A DNA stretch of 64,000 nt from Bdellovibrio bacteriovorus HD100 (GTDB lineage: Bacteria; Bdellovibrionota; Bdellovibrionia; Bdellovibrionales; Bdellovibrionaceae), in NCBI RefSeq assembly GCF_000196175.1, contig NC_005363.1, positions 2,728,001-2,792,000 on the forward strand, given 5' to 3'. The position numbers were made by a program, and so were the translations under genes. This document shows, in pieces, positions 37,728-45,770 of the stretch; position 1 is the first letter of the stretch, and each line of letters starts with the position of its first letter. Under the pieces are notes generated by a model, which saw nothing but the letters and a program-made list of their open reading frames with translations, was not told where the DNA came from and ran no database searches.

Positions 37728-38768
37728 CTATTTTCTATTGTCCAATTTCAAAACTTCACCGTGCATCATCACGCGGAATCCACTTTCGCTGATTCCGGCC
37801 CGTTCCCTTGCCGCTGCCAATTCCAGAGGCGGTTCAGCCAAGGGCTCGTCACTGAGGCGGAAAGTGCCCCAGTGTACCCCAATGCTCAGGCGGGAATGAA
37901 GGTCCTTGTGAATTTTAACTGCTCCATCCGGATCCACATGCTGCTGACCCATGAACCAGCGCGGCTCATAGGCGCCAATCGGGATCAGCGCCAGATCAAC
38001 ATTGCCAAACTTCGTGTGCACATCTGAAAAATCTTTCGAATACCCGGTGTCCCCGGCATAGAAGAATTTGAATTTTTCCGACTGCACATGCCAGCCGCCC
38101 CATAAACTCTGGTTGCGATCCCAGAGAGTGCGCTGAGTCCAGTGCTGGGCAGGAGTGAAGGTGATCGTCAAATCATCCAGAGTGATCTGATCCCACCAAT
38201 CCAGTTCTTTGACGTTTTCAATCCCTTCGAATTTCAAAAGATCGGCATTGCCCAAAGGAACCAGGAACAAGGTCTTGCCTTGATTCTGTTTATTCAGATC
38301 ACGCAGGGTCTTTAAATCCAGATGATCATAGTGGCAGTGAGATATCAGCACCACATCCACCGGAGGCAGTTCTTTTAGTTCAAACGGCAACGCGACCAAA
38401 CGCTTCGGCCCCATAAAACTCACTGGGGACACACGCTCGGAAAACACCGGATCGGTGACAATGTTTTTTCCCTGAAGCTGCAGCAGAAAGGAGCTGTGCC
38501 CAATCCAGGTCAAAGTGGTTTCGTTCTTATTCTGACGCAAAAAATCCGTGTCGGTTTTTAACACAGGCGGATTGAACGGCGGCTCTTCGTGGCGGGGCCC
38601 CGTCAGACGTTCCCACTGCCACTTCCAGAAGCTGGCTTTGGGGGAATTGTCATAGTTATTGTAAAACTGGGTTGCTCCGCGATGCGGCTTCTGGGGGTCG
38701 TGATAACGGAAACTTTGGCACCCCAAAAACACAAACAACCCGGCCACAGTGATCATGGTCAGTTTCAT
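37728..38768 (-). CDS. Metallo-beta-lactamase-fold lipoprotein (RomA/UlaG-like)
   Basis: A 346-residue protein from ATG 38768. The N-terminus ends in a lipobox-like VFLGC (Cys17), so it is probably a lipoprotein. The hydrolase domain has [24 protein letters not shown], the metal-binding [16 protein letters not shown] and [13 protein letters not shown]. It resembles RomA, UlaG-type and NAPE-phospholipase-D enzymes, so phosphodiester hydrolysis of lipids is possible. The open frame extends far upstream, but that part is antisense to the next gene and not coding. Confidence 0.88.
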   Translation of the reverse strand: MKLTMITVAGLFVFLGCQSFRYHDPQKPHRGATQFYNNYDNSPKASFWKWQWERLTGPRHEEPPFNPPVLKTDTDFLRQNKNETTLTWIGHSSFLLQLQGKNIVTDPVFSERVSPVSFMGPKRLVALPFELKELPPVDVVLISHCHYDHLDLKTLRDLNKQNQGKTLFLVPLGNADLLKFEGIENVKELDWWDQITLDDLTITFTPAQHWTQRTLWDRNQSLWGGWHVQSEKFKFFYAGDTGYSKDFSDVHTKFGNVDLALIPIGAYEPRWFMGQQHVDPDGAVKIHKDLHSRLSIGVHWGTFRLSDEPLAEPPLELAAARERAGISESGFRVMMHGEVLKLDNRK

Positions 38769-38855
38769 GCCCCGCAGAGTCTCACCGAGCGGCTTTGTAG
38801 GCAAGAATTTGGTTGCCACCGACGCCCCAAGATAATACGACAGAGCTTTGACAAA

Positions 38856-40433
38856 ATGACCGAACTCCCCAGCAAGGACACCCCTGTGATTCGTGAATTC
38901 TGGAAGCAGCAAAACCTCTCGCAAAAAGTCACCATCCTGTTCATTTTGACACTGATTTTCCGAGCTTTTTTTTCGCTCAACATCGGTCTGATTGATGACG
39001 AGGCTTATCACTGGTCCTGGGCTAAATGGCCCCAGCTTTCCTATTTCGACCATCCGGCCATGATTGCGTGGCTGGAGGCCATCACCACCAGCGCCTTTGG
39101 TGATACCTACCTGGGTGTGCGCCTGCCGGGCTTCCTGTGTTTTGTCGGCACAGTGATCCTGCTTTACAAACTGACACGGGATTTGTTTGACGACTGGGCG
39201 GCGATTTTTGTCGGCGTTGTTTTGCTTTGGTCTCCGTTCTGGGGCTTTGGCGGCTACGTGGCCTCGCCAGAACCTCCGTTCATGTTCTGCTGGGTGGCGG
39301 CGTCCTACGTGTTCTGGCAAGGCGTGCGTGAAGACGGCAAAGCCTGGAGTGTGAAAAAAACCTGGATCTGGCTGGGCATCCTGATGGGACTGGGCCTGAA
39401 TTCCAAATTTATCATCGCACTGTTGGCGCCGGGTTTTGGCTTGTACCTGCTGGCAACACCTTCCCGCCGCAAAGACCTGCTGACACCTTGGCCGTGGGTG
39501 GGCTTGCTGATTGCAACTGTGCTGGCAACGCCGATCTTCCTGTGGAATCATCTGCACGAGTGGCCGGGCTTCAAGTATCAGTTCCACGACCGTCACACCG
39601 GCGCTAAATTTGACATCGGCCGCTGGCTGGTGTTCTTTGGTGCTCAATTGCTGTTTGCAACTCCGTTCCTGTACGTGATGATTGCGCTGGCGTTCGCTAC
39701 TTCGTTCATCAAACGCCACGAGGCGCGCTGGAGATTCCTGCTGTGCCTGACCCTGCCTTCGATTGCGATCTTCTATCCACAGCCGTTGTGGGCTGAATAC
39801 AAACCTCACTGGAGCGGTGCTGCGTACACCCTGCTTTTGATGGGCGCCGGAGCGATCTGGTCTCAAGGTTTGGTGTGGGGTCGTCGTCAGATTGTCCAGG
39901 CGCGAAGCAAAGTCTTCACCTGGGGTGTTGGCGTCTTCTTTGTGTTGCTGGCTTTGATCAGCTACACGCCGTTTGCTTACCCGTGGATTCCTAAAGCCTA
40001 CAAACTGTTCAATCCGAATGGCGAGTGGCAGACCACTTATGATTTCAGCAATGAGTTCACCGGCTGGGAAGACCTGGGACGTTTTGTGAACCGTCGTCAG
40101 CGCGAAATCCACGCTGAAAGCGGCAGCAAACCCTTCATCGCGGCTCACCGCTATGAAAACACCGCGCAGACCACCTGGGGCACAAAACAAAAAGTGTACA
40201 TGCTAAGTTCCACCGTCAGTCACTACACCGTGATGCAATCCCCAGAGGAAATGAACAACCTCAAGGGACAAAACGCGATCTTCGTCAGCACAGAAAAGTA
40301 TCCGGCAGATCCGATGGAGTGGGCGGCCTGGGATGGCTGTGACAAGGAAACACTGAAGACGTTCCGCAACGGCATCCACGCGCGAACCTTCAACGTGTAT
40401 TTCTGCCGCAACTTCCAGGGCATCACGAAGTAA
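38856..40433 (+). CDS. ArnT-like membrane glycosyltransferase
   Basis: A 525-residue integral membrane protein with ten or more helices. The first periplasmic loop holds the paired acidic residues LIDDEAYHWSWAKWPQLS, followed by YFDHPAMIAWLEA, which is the hallmark of the ArnT/PMT (GT-C, family 39/83) enzymes. These move a sugar from a polyprenyl phosphate carrier onto lipid A or proteins in the periplasm. Residues about 395-525 form a soluble C-terminal domain. Target unknown. A bidirectional terminator follows. Confidence 0.88.
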   Translation: MTELPSKDTPVIREFWKQQNLSQKVTILFILTLIFRAFFSLNIGLIDDEAYHWSWAKWPQLSYFDHPAMIAWLEAITTSAFGDTYLGVRLPGFLCFVGTVILLYKLTRDLFDDWAAIFVGVVLLWSPFWGFGGYVASPEPPFMFCWVAASYVFWQGVREDGKAWSVKKTWIWLGILMGLGLNSKFIIALLAPGFGLYLLATPSRRKDLLTPWPWVGLLIATVLATPIFLWNHLHEWPGFKYQFHDRHTGAKFDIGRWLVFFGAQLLFATPFLYVMIALAFATSFIKRHEARWRFLLCLTLPSIAIFYPQPLWAEYKPHWSGAAYTLLLMGAGAIWSQGLVWGRRQIVQARSKVFTWGVGVFFVLLALISYTPFAYPWIPKAYKLFNPNGEWQTTYDFSNEFTGWEDLGRFVNRRQREIHAESGSKPFIAAHRYENTAQTTWGTKQKVYMLSSTVSHYTVMQSPEEMNNLKGQNAIFVSTEKYPADPMEWAAWDGCDKETLKTFRNGIHARTFNVYFCRNFQGITK

Positions 40434-40462
40434 AGCCGCACCAAATTAACGACATAAAAAAA

Positions 40463-40489
40463 GCCGCTCTGCAAAGCGGCTTTTTTTTT
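40463..40489. terminator. Bidirectional rho-independent terminator
   Basis: The stem gccgct / agcggc is flanked by an A-run on the left and nine T residues on the right, between convergent genes. It terminates the glycosyltransferase gene on the plus strand and the TonB-like gene on the minus strand. Confidence 0.88.
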
Positions 40490-41156
40490 AGTTCAAAACA
40501 TATTCAATTGGAACTGTGATCGACCAGGAACCTCTTTGAATTTCCTGCGGGAAGGGCTTTAAACCATGAATGCCTTTGACCAGATCCAGAGCCGCCTGGT
40601 TCAAAGAATCATAGGGTGTCTTTTCCACGATCTCTGTGGTCAGCAGCGAACCGTCCTGCGCCAACGTAAAGCGCATGGTGACCTTCCCCGTCTGACCCAT
40701 TTTCTTGGCCAGCATTGGATAACGCTTACGGCGCTCCAGCAGCTTTTTGATCTCGTACAGGTAACGTTGCTCGGGGGACACTTCGATCCCGTTGGCTACC
40801 CCTTCACGGCCTTCCAATGCACCCTGCGCAGAAGTTCCCGCCAAAGACCCCGCCGCCTTACCCATCGGGACCGGCTCAGGAGCTGCTTCACTGACTTTTT
40901 CAGTTTTGATGGCCGGGCCTTCCGAGTTGTCAGCAACAACCGGGGCCTTCATCTTGGCGGCTTTGATCTGGGACTCTGGTTGCGGCGCCTGAACGCTGCC
41001 GCCATCCCCGTACTGGAGCTCCACACCGACTGGCAAAGGAACCACTTCCGGAGCCGCCATGCCCACCGCCAACGCAAACAACCCGCCATGCAGAAGCACC
41101 GACAGGGTCACGGAACGGTTGATAGTGAAAGATAATGAGAATTGTTTCTTGAACAT
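40488..41156 (-). CDS. TonB-like energy-transducer protein
   Basis: A 222-residue protein from ATG 41156. One N-terminal membrane anchor (VTLSVLLHGGLFALAVGMA, about 16-34) is followed by a proline/alanine/lysine-rich spacer and a C-terminal TonB domain (about 130-222): YPMLAKKMGQTGKVTMRFTL, SLNQAALDLV and a final VPIEYVLN. TonB proteins pass energy from ExbBD to outer-membrane receptors. No exbB/exbD gene is adjacent. Confidence 0.88.
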   Translation of the reverse strand: MFKKQFSLSFTINRSVTLSVLLHGGLFALAVGMAAPEVVPLPVGVELQYGDGGSVQAPQPESQIKAAKMKAPVVADNSEGPAIKTEKVSEAAPEPVPMGKAAGSLAGTSAQGALEGREGVANGIEVSPEQRYLYEIKKLLERRKRYPMLAKKMGQTGKVTMRFTLAQDGSLLTTEIVEKTPYDSLNQAALDLVKGIHGLKPFPQEIQRGSWSITVPIEYVLN

Positions 41157-41312
41157 GGCCTTGGGCAATTTATAGGTTCTTGCCCCCAAAAACTCAATAC
41201 GGGGACCAAAAAATGGGCTCAAATGTAATTAATTTAGATCTGAGCTTTTGCTAATGAAAGCGAAATGAAAAAATGGACATTTAACAAGGGTGCTTCTAAA
41301 ACCTAGGCCCTG

Positions 41313-41954
41313 ATGACTTCCCTAAACCCGCACTTCACCTTTAATTACTCCCAGCCCGAGGAATACCGTTTTTCCCATGATTCGGTGTTTTTGGCGCGCC
41401 AGGTTTTTGAGTTTTTGCCGGAAGACCTGAGCAAAATGACGGCGCTGGATCTGTGTTCGGGTTGCGGGATCGTGGGCCTGGACTTTCTGTATCACTGCAA
41501 ACAGGAACAGCGTGCCTACCCCGCCCGCTTTGATTTTATGGAAGTGCAGGAAGTTTACCGCGATCACTTTGAAAAAAACCTGACAGCCTTTGCACAGCAA
41601 AAGCCTGCAGTGAATTTCGTGAATCTGAACTACGAAGCCCTGCTGACACCTGAATTCAGCAGCCGCTATGATCTGATCCTGAGCAACCCACCCTACTTCC
41701 GCACCAATCAGGGAAAATTGTCGCCGTCAGAGTTTAAAAACCGCTGCCGCTTCTTTATCGATTCTGATTTTACTAATTTGATTCGCGGGATTGATGCCGC
41801 TTTAAATCCCGGGGGCCGGGCCTTTGTTTTACTGCGCGATTTGCAGGATCACGGTTGGAATCCGCTGGAAGAAGCCCGCAAAATCCTGAGCGGGCGCCGT
41901 GAAATAAAAAAGGTGGCCGATATTCGCGGCACACCTTTGATTTTGATCAACTAG
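41313..41954 (+). CDS. TrmN6-like SAM-dependent methyltransferase
   Basis: A 213-residue class I methyltransferase. It has NYSQPEEYRFSHDSVFLARQ at the N-terminus, the SAM-binding ALDLCSGCGIVGLDFL and the N6-adenine/amino-methylating motif SNPPYFR. This matches the family of tRNA1(Val) A37 N6-methyltransferase (TrmN6/YfiC). The 3' end overlaps the converging exported-protein gene by 4 bp. Confidence 0.85.
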   Translation: MTSLNPHFTFNYSQPEEYRFSHDSVFLARQVFEFLPEDLSKMTALDLCSGCGIVGLDFLYHCKQEQRAYPARFDFMEVQEVYRDHFEKNLTAFAQQKPAVNFVNLNYEALLTPEFSSRYDLILSNPPYFRTNQGKLSPSEFKNRCRFFIDSDFTNLIRGIDAALNPGGRAFVLLRDLQDHGWNPLEEARKILSGRREIKKVADIRGTPLILIN

Positions 41955-42349
41955 CGGCAGAACACGGAGCCAATTGTCAGTGGCTTCAATGGGAAGATCT
42001 GCTCATGCTGAATCTGCCCGACCAGGTGACCGCTGATACCGTACACCAGATTGATAATGTACTTGCCGTCACCCGCGCGGTTTTCAACGCACTCGTAAGC
42101 CGGAGTGTTGTCCGGTTTGTGCAGAGAAGGTTTTAGTTTTTCACACACCATGTTCACCGCAAAATCACCGTCGAACGTCGCCAGCACACCCTGCTTCAAA
42201 TTCACAACAGCGGTGTCCAGCATCTCAAATGAAACTGCCGTGTCGTCACCCAGATGACCGGAACACTTGGCAAAAACTGAAGGTGATACATCCGCCTGAG
42301 CGGAAACAGATACAAACAAAGCGACAAAGGCAAATACGATGGCTTTCAT
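41951..42349 (-). CDS. Small exported protein, unknown function
   Basis: A 132-residue protein from ATG 42349 (ribosome-binding site ggga) with a signal peptide cleaved about AQA-D. It has four cysteines in the mature part, including one at the very C-terminus (VFCR), that could form two disulfides. It has no recognised family. Confidence 0.72.
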   Translation of the reverse strand: MKAIVFAFVALFVSVSAQADVSPSVFAKCSGHLGDDTAVSFEMLDTAVVNLKQGVLATFDGDFAVNMVCEKLKPSLHKPDNTPAYECVENRAGDGKYIINLVYGISGHLVGQIQHEQIFPLKPLTIGSVFCR

Positions 42350-42445
42350 GGAAAACTCCCGGTTTTTAAAAATTCGAGGTTTATTTAACAAAATTCACCC
42401 TACTCCGAAAGGGCTTTTCCCGAACCCTACCGAAGTTTCATCTTT

Positions 42446-42607
42446 CTAACCGCCTAAATGACGGAAATAGCTGGGGGAATTGAAGAGTTTATAGTGTTCC
42501 GGCGGTAGCCGGGAGTGCTGAAGCTGCTCCAGCTTGCGCGCCTGCCGGCGCTCCAGCTCTGCCGGCGGGGCCGACTGCCGGGCTGCCGACAATAAAAAAG
42601 CCCCCAT
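42446..42607 (-). CDS. Candidate small protein (53 residues) starting inside a terminator
   Basis: An ATG at 42607 opens a 53-codon frame ending at TAG 42448-42446. The product starts MGAFLLSAARQSAPP, has a charged helical middle (ELERRQARKLEQLQ) and ends PPEHYKLFNSPSYFRHLGG. Codon choice in the body (gag ctg gag cgc cgg cag) is like that of neighbouring genes and composition is protein-like. The ATG and first codons lie in the hairpin ending the topoisomerase genes, and no ribosome-binding site is visible. It may therefore be read through from top6A, or be a remnant. Confidence 0.4.
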   Translation of the reverse strand: MGAFLLSAARQSAPPAELERRQARKLEQLQHSRLPPEHYKLFNSPSYFRHLGG

Positions 42608-42626
42608 CCGTGAGGACAGGGGCTTT
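42594..42626 (-). terminator. Terminator of the topoisomerase VI operon
   Basis: Read on the minus strand, a stem of about 8 bp built from aaagcccc and its complement is followed by six T residues, 29 bp after the top6A stop codon. The run of T residues points in the minus direction. Confidence 0.75.
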
Positions 42627-42654
42627 GGGTGTTTTTTCGTTTTACTGAAAAATC

Positions 42655-43818
42655 TTAAACGTAAGATCCGCGTTTGATTTTCTCAAGGATCAGTTTTTCT
42701 GTCTTGATTGGATCTTTCGGGTCAACGGAGAAGAAGGACTGCTGCTCGCAACGAATCTTTTCTTTGATCAACCAGCGCAGGATGTCCGCCAGATTTTTGT
42801 TCTTTTTGTCCAGGAAGAACGGATCGTTTTCCAAGGCATCTTTGGCTTTTTTCAAAGCGCGTGCTTCGGCAGGATCGGATTCTTTCACTTTGTAGTGAGG
42901 CAGATCGTATTTTTTCACGTCTTCCGGCAACACGCCCAGGAACTTCACGTTCGGAGCAGAGAAGTCGGCATTACGGATCAAAGACGCCGCGGAACCGGCT
43001 TTCAAAGTACGGAAGATGTTCTGCATGGTGTACGCATCGAGATCCCCGAAGAAGTACATTGGAACATCCAATTCTTCCTGGATCAGCTTTGCCCAGCCAC
43101 GCACACCGTTGGATGGAACCCCTTGAGCACCCATCACGATACAGTTGTTACGTTTGGTGAAGCCCATGGTCACCAGCGTATTCGCGGTACCTTCGGACTC
43201 TACGATCAGACAGAAGTCGATTTTCTTTTTCGCCTTCAGTTTCAAAGCCTGAGGTTTGTTCTTTGGCTGGAACGGTGAAGTTCCCAAAGTGGAAAGGTCG
43301 ATCACGGCCTTGTCCCCGTCTGTCAAAGTTTCCGTCACAACCAGCTGCTGGGAATAGGTCTGTCCACCACGGTCATTGGCGAAAACGTTCAGTTCTTCAC
43401 GGTACACTTCCAGCATATCACCGATAAAGTCGATGATTGCATCCGATTCCGGCTGATCGTCGAAATCCAAAGGTTTCAGACGAGGGTTGCCTTTGATCTC
43501 ACCTTTACACATGTAATAAAGCTCACGCTTTGTATTCACAGTGCCGGTTTCAAGATTGCGCAAAAGCATTTCCAAAAGGAACACCACACGCGCCAGTTTT
43601 TGCACGGAAGAAACGTTCAGCTCAGTACGGACAACTTTATCACCCGGAGTCAGGTAACCCACTTTGGCGTTGTACAAAGAGTTGTCCAAAGAAGTTTTCA
43701 CTGCCTCAAGAACCGGACGCTTGGAAGACTCAAGATCTTTCAGCATCTTGTCCGCAAGAATGCGGGCCTCTTTAGGAATATCAATTTTCAAATCGCGAAT
43801 GCTGAGTAGTTTTGCCAT
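42655..43818 (-). CDS. top6A: DNA topoisomerase VI subunit A
   Basis: A 387-residue Spo11/Top6A-family protein, the DNA-cleaving subunit. The winged-helix domain has the catalytic tyrosine in TKRELYYMCKG (probably Tyr102, by the Spo11 pattern). The Toprim domain has the glutamate in LIVESEGTANTL (Glu207) and the acidic pair in FFGDLDAYTM (Asp259, Asp261). Archaeal enzymes usually read D.DPYG there, so this is a divergent form. It starts in the overlap TAATG with the top6B stop codon, so translation is coupled. Topoisomerase VI is typical of archaea and plants and rare in bacteria. Confidence 0.9.
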   Translation of the reverse strand: MAKLLSIRDLKIDIPKEARILADKMLKDLESSKRPVLEAVKTSLDNSLYNAKVGYLTPGDKVVRTELNVSSVQKLARVVFLLEMLLRNLETGTVNTKRELYYMCKGEIKGNPRLKPLDFDDQPESDAIIDFIGDMLEVYREELNVFANDRGGQTYSQQLVVTETLTDGDKAVIDLSTLGTSPFQPKNKPQALKLKAKKKIDFCLIVESEGTANTLVTMGFTKRNNCIVMGAQGVPSNGVRGWAKLIQEELDVPMYFFGDLDAYTMQNIFRTLKAGSAASLIRNADFSAPNVKFLGVLPEDVKKYDLPHYKVKESDPAEARALKKAKDALENDPFFLDKKNKNLADILRWLIKEKIRCEQQSFFSVDPKDPIKTEKLILEKIKRGSYV

Positions 43819-45587
43819 TACGCTTTTTTCCCAGTGGTTTTCTTAGTGGTTACAGTCTTTTTGGTGGTGGTTTTCTTGGTTCCTTGCGGCACCTCGGAAG
43901 CCTCTTCCACCAGGTCACTGGAGGAAATCACATCGATTTCTTCCTCGTCACCGTGAGCGATGCCTTTTTTCTTGTCGCGTTTTTTCTGCTCAAGAAGTTT
44001 GGATTCCGCCGCTTCCAGATCCGCCATCGCGTCTTCGGAATCACGGCCCAGAAGTTTCTTCAAACCCTCTTCGGCTCTTTTCTTACGGGACTCTGGCGCA
44101 TTGATGATTCTTGCCAAACCTTCAACCAGGATCGGACCGAACTGTTCAATGTGGGCCAGCTTTCTTTCCAGATCCGCTTCCTTCACTTCTTTTTTGATGT
44201 GACGGGACAGCTTTTGACCAGCTTGGATCAAAGCCAGACGGATTTCCGCAACCAGTTCCTCGGAAGCGTCGATCGTTTCTTTGGAGGCATTTTTAAACTT
44301 GATGAACGGAGACACGATGGAAACCGCGAAGATGTACGGGCCCAGTGGCAAAGAGTCTTTAGGCTGACCCAGGCCATAGGCTTTCCAGTTCACAGATTCA
44401 ATGGCCCATGTGATCGCGCAACCGGATTTATCAAATTGCAGCGGAACACGGTTGGCAAAACGAAGCAAAGTCACTGGAGAATCGTTTTGCTGATTGCGGT
44501 CTTTGAAACGCGCCAATGCCACTTCCACCACAACCGGCTTGAAGTCACAAATAGTCGGTTTACGAGTCACAACCGCAAAGAAGTCGATTTCGCCCAGACG
44601 AGTGATGGATTTGGACAACGCCTCTTCACCCACGGTCAGAACGGACTTGGTGCTTGGAGCCATCAAGTCTGTGTTTTGCACAGCCTGGAAGACTTTTTTG
44701 AAGTCTTCTTCGCTCAAGGCGGTCAAAGGCTTCTCAAGAAGACCTTTTGGCAGACCTTTTTTCACGAAATCAGAGATGGACTGATCAGAAATACGGGAAA
44801 AACCCGTTTTCAGGAACTTGGACAAAGTCGTTTTACCGAACAAAGTGGAGTGAGTGATGAACTCCCCCAGTTTGAAAGTGTGAGGATGCGGCAAAGACGC
44901 TTCCGGAACTTTCGGAACATCCGTGCTTACGCGAGTCACGGTTACAAAGTCCGCGTCCGTCAGCTTGTACGTGATGGTCATGTGAGGATTCACCAGGATA
45001 GTGCCCTCAATGTAGGTCAAAAGACCGCCGTCACCGTTCAGTTGAATACGTCCATCAAGAACGAATTCAACACGCGTGCCGTGTTCACGATCCCAATCCA
45101 AAGTTTCTTTATTCTTCAGAACACCTGTATTGGATTTGATGTCGACATCCACTTGCGCGGAGATCGCTTTACGCATTTTTTTGGTTTTGGAAACAACACT
45201 GACCCCACGGGCGTTGGTCATCTGCGCCCACGTCGTCGCCGCAGAGATACCGATACCTTGCTGACCACGGGAACACTGACCACGACCGAATTTGGAAGAA
45301 GCCAGATACTCACCGTAAACCTTGGCCAGGTCTTCACCTTCGATACCAGGGCCGTTATCCTCAACAACGATGCGAATCAAATCAGTATTTTTAGTTGAGC
45401 CTGCTCCCACTTTGGAGATCTCAACCAGTAGATCAGGCAGAATGCCGGCCGACTCACACGCATCCAATGAGTTATCCACGGCTTCTTTCAAGGTCGTCAA
45501 AACGGCCTTCAAAGGAGATGAGAAACCCACCTGCTGGAGGTTCTTAGCAAAATATTCAGCTGTGCTACTTTTGGTAATTTTGCTCAC
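43818..45587 (-). CDS. top6B: DNA topoisomerase VI subunit B
   Basis: A 589-residue ATPase subunit. The GHKL ATP-binding site is complete: LKEAVDNSLDACE (catalytic Glu35, Asn39), VEDNGPGI (Asp77) and SSKFGRGQCSRGQQGIG (lid). A helix-two-turn-helix region and a transducer domain (about 310-480, including NRVPLQFDKSGCAITWA) follow. The last 60 residues form an acidic stretch and then a Lys/Thr-only tail (KKTTTKKTVTTKKTT), unlike the core enzyme. With subunit A it would relax and decatenate DNA by double-strand passage. Confidence 0.92.
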   Translation of the reverse strand: MSKITKSSTAEYFAKNLQQVGFSSPLKAVLTTLKEAVDNSLDACESAGILPDLLVEISKVGAGSTKNTDLIRIVVEDNGPGIEGEDLAKVYGEYLASSKFGRGQCSRGQQGIGISAATTWAQMTNARGVSVVSKTKKMRKAISAQVDVDIKSNTGVLKNKETLDWDREHGTRVEFVLDGRIQLNGDGGLLTYIEGTILVNPHMTITYKLTDADFVTVTRVSTDVPKVPEASLPHPHTFKLGEFITHSTLFGKTTLSKFLKTGFSRISDQSISDFVKKGLPKGLLEKPLTALSEEDFKKVFQAVQNTDLMAPSTKSVLTVGEEALSKSITRLGEIDFFAVVTRKPTICDFKPVVVEVALARFKDRNQQNDSPVTLLRFANRVPLQFDKSGCAITWAIESVNWKAYGLGQPKDSLPLGPYIFAVSIVSPFIKFKNASKETIDASEELVAEIRLALIQAGQKLSRHIKKEVKEADLERKLAHIEQFGPILVEGLARIINAPESRKKRAEEGLKKLLGRDSEDAMADLEAAESKLLEQKKRDKKKGIAHGDEEEIDVISSSDLVEEASEVPQGTKKTTTKKTVTTKKTTGKKA

Positions 45588-45727
45588 AGTTGCTTGGTCC
45601 TTACACGATGTTAACGAATTTTAATGAATGACTTTCATAGGTTAAGCCGAACGCAGGGGGTCAAAGCAAGACTTAAGGCTCGGTGATGCTTGGCGTAAAT
45701 TTAAATGCGAGGAACTGGTAGGCTTTA

Positions 45728-45767
45728 AAAAGGGGGTCTGGAAGGGTCTAAAAACCCCCCTTTTTCA
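45728..45767 (-). terminator. Terminator of the glycine-rich lipoprotein gene
   Basis: The long stem aaaaaggggg / cccccttttt lies 3 bp past the stop codon of the minus-strand gene at 45771-49109. It has an A/T run on both sides and could act in both directions. Confidence 0.75.
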
Positions 45768-45770
45768 TAG

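Noticed and set aside
38769-40190. 5' extension of the metallo-beta-lactamase frame to 820 codons
   Set aside because: The extension is antisense to the ArnT-like gene and has no domain; the lipobox start at 38768 explains the protein.
41131-41149. Fur-box-like gataatgagaattgtttc
   Set aside because: Only partly matches the consensus and lies inside the first codons of the TonB-like gene.
43812-45398. 528-codon plus-strand open frame
   Set aside because: Antisense to top6B, whose ATPase motifs are complete. The product is rich in Phe, Arg and Gln and lacks any domain.
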